From the NCBI RefSeq assembly GCF_963678635.1, contig NC_087068.1, forward strand, positions 34,979,436 through 35,043,435: a stretch of 64,000 nt of DNA, given 5' to 3'. A model generated the notes under the pieces. That model searched no databases. It had not been told where the DNA came from and was given only the letters and a program-made list of their open reading frames with translations. Numbering within the stretch: the first letter of the stretch is position 1; every line of letters starts with the position of its first letter. A program made the position numbers and the translations under genes. Shown here one piece after another: positions 54,996 to 64,000 of this stretch. Origin of the DNA: Symsagittifera roscoffensis. Its lineage: Eukaryota; Xenacoelomorpha; Acoela; Convolutidae.

Positions 54996-56393
54996 AAAGC
55001 TGTAATAAAACCAGTTTTTGGAAAGACAAGTACGTTTCGTCAAAATAGCGGCAAAGTATAACTTTTCCATAACTCTACGAAGTATAACTCTACGTTTATG
55101 GCTTCTATTCTGTCATTAATCGCAAAACTCTTAGTTTCTAGTCCAGGTCAATTCTCGTTTTTGCTTCTTCAAAACCAGTTTGACTTCAACCTTGAAACTT
55201 TCATGAATTACTCAGGTAATTTCAACAAACAATGCCGAACTCTACTTCTATCGCGACACCTGTTCCTTGCAAGCAGTGCGGAAAAATTCTGAGCTCTAAA
55301 AGGAATTTGAGAAGACATGAGCAAAATGTTCACAACATCCTTCATTCACCTCCTCCTCAAACTGTTTGCAATGAGTGTCTCGAATCATTTCAGAGTTTGT
55401 CGGAAGCCTGAGAGCACGTTGAGCTGGCATATGACGTGACTTGCAGTAGTCATTGTGTCTATTGCCATAAAAAATTTCCCACTGGGAAAAGCTAACAACT
55501 GCATCTGCTGAACAAGCACTTGTTACCCGTTTGGGACGGCATTGAGACGACTTCTTCCGTTGACCCAACGAAAACGCGCTCAGCGGGAAATTGCGCCGAT
55601 ACGAACTCAAAGTTGATTTGAGTTCGTCTGAAAGGAGGAAATAGGTGCTCTAATACTGGAAAGGGTCAAAGGGGGCTCGAACAAAGAGCAATTCAATGTG
55701 GGAATGGAGATGATCAAAATTTCCACTGTGCAAGACGGGGGCACTGGAATCTATGATAGGACCATGCTATTTCTAAACACCAAGTCATTGGCAGATTACT
55801 TCGAGGGAACAGCAAGGGATCAGTACTTTGAATTGATTGAGCATATGGTCCATCAAATCTTTTTGTTTTCTTCTCATGGTAGCGGATGGTTTATCGATTG
55901 ATGTGAAAAACATCAAATTAGTTTCGCGGCCTTTTCACAATAAGAGCAGGATCATAACTCGAGCTACCTGAAACACTCATCGCTGCTTATACTCTGCCCA
56001 GACAAATCAACACTAAAGATGACAACCGCTGCTTGCTATACTTCTTTATTGCAGCATATCACAACGCGATTGAGCCGGCCATCTAACCCACATCTAGCCA
56101 TAGAAAACTAATGGGGAATACAAAAAGCCGTTGGTTCTGATGGATATGAACAGATTTGAAAGGCTGAATAGTTGTCAAATCAACGTCTTTCTTTAAGCAA
56201 ATTCTTTTTACCTTTTTAGAATCTGTTTACCTTCTCATTAGTTTTTTTTCATTTATACAAAGCCCTTTTTTATTTCACACAAAAAATAGATAAAAAGTTT
56301 AATTTTCTGTTCAATTTCAACACTGGAAAATTGTTTCCCTTAAGAGCGTCGAGCAGATTCGAGACTAATTTGATTCTGGACATTTTACTGCTG
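54996..56393. repeat. 1.4-kb tandem unit 2
   Basis: Second head-to-tail copy. It passes at 56394 into the 1.7-kb units, with which it shares its last ~750 bases. Confidence 0.92.
55232..56120 (+). pseudogene. N-terminal part of second PolB lineage, copy 2
   Basis: Same content and same stop codons as copy 1 (TGA after LSEA, TAA after TGKS), plus one codon inserted in the linker. Both copies were therefore already dead when duplicated. Confidence 0.72.
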
Positions 56394-58124
56394 AAAGCTG
56401 GAACAGAGTATCACTAAAAGTTGATAAGTGGTCTTCAAAAATTGGTCCAGTACGTGCGGCACAAAGTGCACCAATTCCAATCTGAGCTTTGTCTCAAAAC
56501 ACATGAGCTTATTTGAGACTCTGAGAAGACATCAAAAACAATGCCCAAGCCAGGAAAAGATGACCACAAATTCAAAAACAAACAGCTCGTTGATACGTAC
56601 CCAGAGTATTCTACTTTGATTTGGAGTCACTGCTCTTACCAGTAAACGGACCGCAACCTGATCCCCAAAAGTCTGGCTCGCAAACAGTTGAACCCATCAA
56701 CCGTGCGGCTACGCCTTTGCAGTAACCGAATTTGGGAAAAAGAACTGGTAATGTTTGAGCTTAAAGTTGAAGGAGCACTGAGTGTGATGGAAGTACTAAT
56801 AAGCTCTCTTGAATCGTTAGCGAGACAAACTTACGTGGAAAAAAGGAAACAATAAATTTTAACTGGTATAACGTTAACTGAAATTGATATAATAAACTTG
56901 GATGTACTGTCCCAAATCTGGCAAATGATTGTCTGCACAGACGAACTAACAAAAAATTCTACCCATTTTGCGAAACTGATAGAGATTTATGAGAGAAAAT
57001 TAGAGAGAATATGTCGGGTGGACCATCAATTGTGTTTACGCGAAAAGCTGTTGTGGACAAAATTTTTATCAGGGATTCAATAAATATCTGCAAATCAATC
57101 GTTGGAATCGACGAGCCCTCTCTATCCCTTTTTAATGTGACAAGATTTGCCAACAGGATTGTACACAAAATGAGAGTTTGATTCCGATTTGCAAAAATTC
57201 AAGGCTAGACATAACCAATCTCGCAATTTTGAGAAGATGGTCATGTCTTTCAATCAAGAAACAAGACCAGAATGCAGATTTGAGAGTTTCAACATATCTG
57301 GAAATCAAAATAAAATCGACCGTTTCAATGTAGATGGATATCGCAATCACTGCAAAACACTGTTTGAATAGGACGCTATTACCACTTCTGTCCCTGTCAG
57401 GTGACTCGTCTCTCATTGAGCGATGAAGATATCGAGAGAGAAAACAAAAGGAGAGAGAAGGATCACTTGAGACGGGACATATCGAAGAGATGTGGGAACG
57501 TGAGCGGTGGCAAAACTTCAAAACGAACGAAAAAGTTAAGAATCATATCCGATCCAACTTTCGCTACAAAAATCTTCTCTCTTCTGAATCTTTCTTGGAA
57601 AAAGTAGGACATGTATCCCTTTGTGGCTATTGATTTGAAAAACTGCAAATCAATTTCGCGGCCTTCTCACAATAAGAGCAGGATCATACCTCGGGCTACC
57701 TGAAACACTCATCGCTGCTTATACTCTGCCCAGACAAATCAACACTAAAGATGACAACCGCTGCTTGCTATACTTCTTTGTTGCAGCATATCACAATGCG
57801 AACGAACCGACCTTCTAACCCACATCAAAACATAGAAAACTAATGGGGAATACAAAAAGCCATTGGTTCTGATGTATATGAACAGATTTGAAAGGCTGAA
57901 CAGTTGTCAAATCAACGTCTTTCTTTAAGCAAAGTCTACTTACCTTTTAAGAATCTATTAACCTTCTCATTAGTTTTTTTCTTTTATTCAAAGCCCTTTT
58001 TTATTTCACACAAAAAATAATTAAAAAGTTTAATTTTCTGTTCAAGTTCAACGATGGAAAATTGTTTCCCTTAAAAGCGTCGAGCAGATTCGCCACTAAT
58101 TTGATTCTGGACATATTGCTGCTG
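56394..58124. repeat. 1.73-kb tandem unit 3
   Basis: First of three ~1.7-kb head-to-tail units. Boundaries are set at the recurring gctgaaagctggaacagagt phrase. Confidence 0.85.
56430..57830 (+). pseudogene. Chimeric PolB fragments in unit 3
   Basis: In order: a degraded finger (FETLRRHQKQC), an exonuclease I motif in YFDLESLLLPVNGPQPDPQK, and a weak FAVTEFGKKELVMFELK block. These are lineage-2 type. Then an abrupt switch near 56.89 kb to lineage-1 palm (PNLAN ... PFCETDRD ... RPECRFESFNISGNQNKID). At the phrase ggctat (57.63 kb) it switches back to the lineage-2 N-terminal LPETLIAAYTLPRQ block. The unit thus holds three gene segments out of natural order. All frames are interrupted. Confidence 0.68.
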
Positions 58125-59850
58125 AAAGCTGGAACAGAGTATCACAAAAAGTTGATAAGTGATCTTCATAAATCGGTCCAGTAGGTGCGGCAGAAAGTGC
58201 ACCGATTCCATTCTGAGCTTTGCCGCAAAACACATGCGCTTAATTCGAAACTCTGAGAGGACATCAAAAAAATGCCCAAGCCAGGAAAAAAAGACCACAA
58301 GTTCAAAAACAAACAGCTCGTTGATACGTACCCAGAGTATTCTACTTTGATTTGGAGTCACTTCTCTTACCAGTAAACGGACCGCAACCTGATCCCCAAA
58401 AGTCTGGCTCGCAAACAGTTGAACCCATCAACCCTGCGGCTACGCCTTTGCAGTAACCGAATTTGGGAAAAAGAACTGGTAATTTTTGAGCTTAAAGGAG
58501 CACTGAGTGTGATGGAAGTACTAATAAGCTCCCTTGAATTGTTAGCGACACAAATTTACGTGGAAAAAAGGAAAAAATAAATTTTAACTGGTATAACGTT
58601 AACTGAAATTGATATAATAAAACGTGGATGTACTGTCCCAAATCTGGCAAAGGTTTGTCTGCACAGACCAACTAACAAAAAGTTCTACCCATTTTGCGAA
58701 ACTGATAGAGATTTGTGAGAGAAAATTAGAGAGAACATGTCGGGTGGACCATCAATTGTGTTTACGCGAAAAGCTGTTGTGGACGAATTTTTTATCAGGA
58801 ATTCAATAAATATCTGCAAATCAAGCGTTGGAATCGACGAGCCCGCTCTATCCCTTTTCAATGTGACAAGATATGCCAACAGGATTGTACACAAGATGAG
58901 AGTTTGATTCCGATATGCAAAAATTCAAGGCTAGACATAACCAATCTCGCAATTTCGAGAAGATGGTCATGTCTTTCTACCAAGAAACAAGACCAGAGTG
59001 CAGAACTGAGAGTTTCAACATATCTGGAAATCAAAATAAAATCGGCTGTTTCAATAAAGATGGATATTGCAATCACTGCAAAACAGTGTTTGAATAGGAT
59101 GCTATTACCACTTCTGTCCCTGTCAGATGACTCGTCTCTCATTGAGCGATGAAGATATCGAGAGAGGAAACAAAAGAAGAGAGATGGATCACTTGAGACG
59201 GGACATATCGAAGAGATGTGGGAAGGTGAGAGTTGGCAAAACTTCAAAACGAACGAAAAAGCTAAGAATCATATCCGATCCAACATTCCCTACAAAAGAC
59301 TTCTCTCTACTGAATCTTTATTGGAAAAAATAGGAGATGGATCCCTTTATGGCTATTTATTTGAAAAACTGCAAATCAATTTCGCGGCCTTCTCACAATA
59401 AGAGCAGGATCATACCTCGTGCTACCTGAAACACTCACCGCTGCTTATACTCTGCCCAGAAAAATCAACACTAAAGATGACAACCGCTGCTTGCTATACT
59501 TCTTTGTTGCAGCATATCACAATGCGAACGAACCGACCATCTAACCCACATCAAAACATAGAAAACTAATGGGGAATACAAAAAGCCATTGGTTCTGATG
59601 TATATGAACAGATTTGAAAGGCTGAACAGTTGTCAAATCAACGTCTTTTTTTAAGCAAAGTCTACTTACCTTTTAAGAATCTGTTTACCTTCTCATTAGT
59701 TTTTTTCTTTTATTCAAAGCCCTTTTTTATTTCACACAAAAAATAATTAAAAAGTTTAATTTTCTAATCAAGTTCATCGATGGAAAATTGTTTCCCTTAA
59801 GAGCGTCGAGCAGATTCGCCACTAATTTGATTCTGGACATATTGCTGCTG
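58125..59850. repeat. 1.73-kb tandem unit 4
   Basis: About 90% similar to unit 3 by eye. Spacing from unit 3 is 1,731 bases. Confidence 0.85.
58160..59560 (+). pseudogene. Chimeric PolB fragments in unit 4
   Basis: Same segment order as unit 3, with the same internal junctions. The lineage-1 part has one open stretch (58904-59152) and another at 59127-59333 in a second frame. The lineage-2 finger is more decayed. Confidence 0.66.
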
Positions 59851-61513
59851 AAAGCTAGAACAGAGTATCACTAAAAGTTGATAAGTGATCTTCATAAATT
59901 GGTCCAGTACGTGCGGCACAAAGAGCACCGATTCCAATCTGAGCTTTGCCGCAAAACACATGCGCTTTATTCGAAACTCTGAGAAGACATCAAAAACAAT
60001 GCCCAAGCCAGAAAAAGATGACCACAAGTTCTAAAACGAACAGCTCGTTGATACTTACCCAGAGTAATCTACTTTGATTCGGAAACACTGCTCTTACCAG
60101 TATACGGACCGCAACCTGACCCCCAAAAGTCTAGCTCGCAATTAATTGAATCCATCAACCGTGCGGTTATGCCTTTGCAGTAACCGAACTTGGGAAAAAG
60201 AACTGGTAATGTTTGAGCTTAAAGGAGCACTGAGTGTGATGGAAGTACTAATAAGATCCCTTGTATCGTTAGCGAGACAAACTTACGTGGAAAAACGAAA
60301 TAATAAATTTTAACTGGTATAACGTTAACTGAAATTGATATGTTATTTGTTAAAACTTGGATCAATCGCACAAATCAACCAACAAAAACTTCTACCCATT
60401 TTGCGAAGGTGATAGAGATTTGTGAGAGATAAATAGAAAGGATATGATGGGTGGACTATCAATTGTGTTTAAGCGAAAAGCTGTTGTGGACGAAAACTTT
60501 ATCAGGGATTTATTAAATATCCGCAAATCAATCGTTGGAATTGACGAGCCCGCTCTATCCCTATTCAATGTGACAAAATATGCCAAAAGGATTGTACACA
60601 AGATGAGAGTTTGATTCCGATAAGCAAAATTTCAATGATAGACATATCTCGCATTTTTGAGAAGATGGTCATGTCTTTCTACCAAGAAACCAGACCAGAA
60701 TGCAGAATTGAGAATTTCCACATATCTGAAAATAAAAACGAAATCGACCGTTCCAATGTAGATGGATAATGCGATCACTGCAAAACAGTGTTTGAATAGG
60801 ATGCTATTACCACTTCTGTCCCTGTCAGGAGACTCTTCTCTCATTGAGCGATGAAGATATCGAGAGAGGAAACAAAAGGAGAGAGATTGATCACTTGAGA
60901 CGGGACATATCGAAGAGATGGGGGGACGTGAGTGGTGGCAAAACTTCAAAACGAATGAAAAAGTTAAGAATCATATCCGATCCAACTTACCCCTCAAAAA
61001 ATTTCTCTCTACTGAATCTTTATTCAAAAAAATGAGAGATGGATCCCTTTGTGGCTATTGATTTGAAAAACTGCAAATCAGTTTTGCGGCCTTCTCACAA
61101 TAAGAGCAGGATCATACCTCGTGCTACCTGAAACACTCACCGCTGCTTATACTCTGCCCAGAAAAATCAACACTAAAGATGACAACCGCTGCTTGCTATA
61201 CTTCTTTGTTGCAGCATATCACAATGCGAACGAACCGACCATCTAACCCACATCAAGACATAGAAAACTAATGAGGAATACAAAAAGCCATTGGTTCTGA
61301 TGGATATGAACAGATTTGAAAGGCTGAACAGTTGTCAAATCAACATCTTTCTTTAAGCAAAGTCTATTTACCTTTTAAGAATCTGTTTACCTTCTCATTA
61401 GTTTTTTTTTTCATTTATTCAAAGCCTTTTTAATTCACATAAAAAATAATTAAAAAGTTTAATTTTCTGTTCAAGTTCAACGATGGAATATTGTTTCCCT
61501 TAAGAGCGTCGAG
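59851..61513. repeat. 1.66-kb tandem unit 5
   Basis: Third unit of the array. It differs by small deletions, including loss of part of the cagattcgccac linker at its right end. Confidence 0.82.
59890..61260 (+). pseudogene. Chimeric PolB fragments in unit 5
   Basis: Same order. At 60.34 kb it keeps more of the lineage-1 junction (gatatgttatttgttaaaacttgg) than units 3 and 4, which resembles gttgatatgttaaaacttgg of the parent gene at 51.05 kb. It therefore looks closest to the original rearrangement. Confidence 0.66.
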
Positions 61514-61950
61514 TGTTATCCCTTAAGTGTTGATAAGTGAACTTCAGAAACTGGTCCAGTACGTGCGGCACAAAGTGCACCGATCCCATTCTGAGCTTTG
61601 CCACAAATGTTTCAACACATGCGCTTTATTCGAAGCTCTGAGAATACATCAAAAACAATGCCCAAATTCTAAAACAAACAGCTCGTTGATACGTACCCAG
61701 ATAAACCTACTTTGATTTGGAAACACTGCTCTTACCAGTATATGGACCGCAACCTGATCCTCAAAAGTCTAGCTCGCAAACAATTGAATCCATCAACCGT
61801 GCGGCTACGCCTTTGCAGTAACCGAACTTGGGAATATATAACTGGTAAAGTTTGAATTTAAAAGAGGATGAGTGTGATGGAAGTGCTAATAAGCTCCCTT
61901 GTACAAATTTACGTGGAAAAAGGATATTTTAATTTTTAACTAGAATAACG
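61514..61950 (+). pseudogene. Partial unit 6: finger and exonuclease fragment
   Basis: Contains FEALRIHQKQC and a degraded FDLE-region sequence. It ends near 61.95 kb, where similarity to the array is lost before the palm segment. Confidence 0.6.
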
Positions 61951-62039
61951 TGCAAGAAACGGGAAGATGCTATGAGTTAATGGGAAGATGCTATGGTTTC
62001 ATTATATAAAAACGTACACAAACAAAAACGGAAACGTCA

Positions 62040-62850
62040 AAAAATTCTATAAAAATCTGAGATATATTGATTCGTATAGCTTCATGCTAGCACCGCTGGC
62101 AAATCTAGTCGATAGTTGACCCAACAAAAAGTATTTTCTGCAGAAGAACCAATTTTGAAAAACTCGGCCACTACCCTGAAAACGTCAGTATGTAGAAAAG
62201 GCATTCACCCAACTCATACTTCAACTCCTTTGAAAATTTCCGATAAAATCAACCTTCTCCGCGAGCAATGTGGAAAAATAGTCTAAGAGTAGGGGATATG
62301 AGTGTTACAGGGAGCGAGTACAACGTGCCCTATAAATTTTCCTTGAACTGTGCTTGACTACAGACGTGATATTATATGCTTCCAATTTCGAAGCTTTTTG
62401 TGTAGTTTGCTTTCAAACTTACGGTCTGGATTCCCCCTGTTACTTCACGGCAACTAACTTTTCCGGGGACGCCTTTCTAGAAATTTGTGAGCCCGACCTA
62501 AAATCTGAAAATCTGGACCTTGTGCAGCGACTGATGCGAGCAGGCATGTCGTTGGTCAACGAGCGCCAATTCTACAAAGCAAACAAAAAGCATTTCGATG
62601 ACTTTTCGCCCTCAGAACCATCAAGGCACATCCTCAATTTTGACGCAAACAGTTTGTACGGGGGATAATCAATACTGCCCTTTGCCATCAATTGATTTTT
62701 CAAGAGTTGAAGAAAGACTGAAGAATTACTGCTCACCAGCGGAGTAGGGTTATATAGTTGATGTCAATGTGACCCTACCCTTAGAGCTTCATGACCTTTT
62801 CACTGATAAACATCTTGCTCCCTCTCGTGAAATTTTGGACATCATTTTGT
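62040..62850 (+). pseudogene. PolB lineage 2: exonuclease III and palm A segment
   Basis: Reads RYIDSYSFMLAPLANLV (exonuclease III-like), then, after frame breaks, a 104-codon open frame (62354-62668): VILYASNFEAFCVVCFQTYG, LDSPCYFTATNFSGDAF, LVQRLMRAGMSLVNERQFY and LNFDANSLYGG. FDANSLYG is palm motif A (D-x-x-SLYG) of the Polinton/plasmid-type PolB and the preceding YGLD block is the family's usual lead-in. Shortly after motif A (GYIVDVNVTLPLELHDLF) it joins another polymerase lineage. Confidence 0.75.
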
Positions 62851-63600
62851 GACTTAATTGTTCCCGATGAACTGAAAGCAAAGTTCGCTAATTTCCCTCC
62901 AGTTTTCAAAAACACTGAAGTTGGACAAAAAGACACTGGGGAAAATAAGCAAAATTATGCCATTGAAAATGATCTTCTCAAGCATCCCCCGCGAATGCTA
63001 ATATCTAGTTTTAAACTGGAAAATGATTCCCACAATCTTCCTCTCTTCATTTCTATATAGGACTTGACTTAGAGTGTTTAAAATTTACGTTATACCGTAC
63101 GTTATCTCCCTCAAAAATGCTTCAAAAAATTTGTTCATTCAGTTGTAGATGCTAGAAGGGAAGGAGATGAAAACACTTTATCCGGTGTTGTTGCAGAGAC
63201 TACGAAACTCTTAGGTAATTCATCCTACGGTTACCATATAATGGATAGATCGAGACATACGATCACAATGTATTTGAATGATGAGAAAACAAACAAAGCA
63301 ATTAATGAACAATTCTTCAAACGATTGAACACTTTTCAGAAAGACTTGTACGAGATTGAGTTACTAAAGTCAACAATAGCGCACAAAGAACCTATAATAG
63401 TAGGATTTTTCCTTCTGTAATTTGCTTGAGCCGTACTACGTTTTTTGAAACGTTCTGTGATGTAACAAAATTGAGGAATTTAAACAGGACATTGATTCGC
63501 TGTATTTAACTCTTGCTGAAGAAAATTTGAATGATTGTATTTGTCCGGAGAAAAAATTGACAGGGAAAAATTAAGACAAATTGATTGAAGAACTTCATTT
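62846..63600 (+). pseudogene. PolB lineage 1: palm segment fused behind lineage 2
   Basis: From 62.846 kb (gacttaattgttcccgatga) the sequence follows the gene at 51.79 kb onward: IVPDELKAKFANFPPVFKNT, YAIENDLLKHPPRMLISSFK, then AETTKLLGNSSYGY (motif B region; better preserved than at 52.1 kb). A LNRTLIRCI-like decayed stretch follows, where the YxDTDS palm C motif is expected (63.48 kb). It ends at ~63.6 kb in gaacttcatttagagca, as at 52.32 kb. Confidence 0.75.
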
Positions 63601-63613
63601 AGAGCATATTTAA

Positions 63614-64000
63614 CAATGTATCTGCAACTATCAACATATCTAATTTGCAAAAATTTTCGTTTTCTAAATTACTATCTCAATTTTCAACTGAATCATATAG
63701 TTTCGAGCTTCATTTTCTGAACCTTTATATTCTATTTTTCTACTTTTTATTATACCCATTTGAGCAGACTAACACCAAAAAAAAACTGTTTACCAGTTAA
63801 AATAAGTCAAAAAAAGTTTGGGGCTCAGTCGGAATCTTTCTGAGTTTTGAATTTCGTAATTTAGTTCTGAAATGTTAATTGAAGATCTGAACCTGTCCCA
63901 AAAAATATGCCAAATTTTGAAAAAAAATGATTACTACCCCTCAAAGTTAACGGCGAAAGTTTGAGGATGTAAATGAATCAGTTTTTCTATATACAAAACC
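63614..64000. repeat. Flank repeat, copy 2
   Basis: Second copy of 53165-53598. Here it follows the PolB fragment directly, without the polymerase end or the inverted repeat. Confidence 0.8.

Overview
The window looks like nuclear DNA of an AT-rich invertebrate-type metazoan. It has no operons or ribosome-binding sites, carries eukaryotic splice-like signals (TTTTCAG, GTAAGT), and is built almost entirely from transposable elements and their debris: an LTR retrotransposon, a FLYWCH/MULE transposon, and zinc-finger plus protein-primed family-B DNA polymerase (PolB) elements. I cannot name the species. No rRNA, tRNA or intact cellular gene was recognised.

Layout. (1) 1-9183, minus strand: the 5' part of a Ty3/gypsy-type LTR retrotransposon running off the left edge. 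It shows a putative LTR and primer-binding site, a leader with repeats, Gag with a CCHC knuckle, protease (DSG), RT (YLDD), RNase H and the start of integrase. It is broken by in-frame stops, a frameshift and a 380-bp internal RT duplication. (2) 9.3-18.1 kb: a cluster of small DNA transposons. These are three related ~195-bp MITE-like copies, a 2.18-kb MULE with an 11-bp target duplication and a decayed FLYWCH/MULE transposase, a 1.9-kb TIR element with a 42-bp minisatellite, a foldback element, and one short ORF that could encode a secreted Cys-rich peptide. (3) 18180-53164: a ~35-kb interval bounded by ~230-bp inverted repeats and by the same 6-bp direct repeat (TGCATC). A decayed zinc-finger/PolB gene lies just inside the right end. 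This is the signature expected of a giant Polinton/Maverick-like self-synthesising element, but no integrase, packaging ATPase or capsid gene was recognised. (4) 53.6-64 kb: tandem arrays of PolB-derived fragments (two 1.4-kb units, then three 1.7-kb units and a partial one), followed by a chimeric PolB in which two different polymerase lineages are fused.

Inside the 35-kb interval most DNA (19.3-48.6 kb) is a mosaic of repeated modules. One module is a head-to-head ORF pair (seen five times). Another is a minus-strand ORF tract always followed by a ~31-bp T-rich minisatellite (five times). A third is an alternative minus-strand ORF cassette (three times). A CCAAT/TATA-containing segment occurs four times. 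The same flanking DNA is joined sometimes to cassette A and sometimes to cassette B, so the region looks like a family shuffled by duplication and recombination. Functions of these ORFs are unknown and most copies carry frameshifts.

Everything here comes from reading the sequence. Homology calls rest on motifs, and no database search was run.
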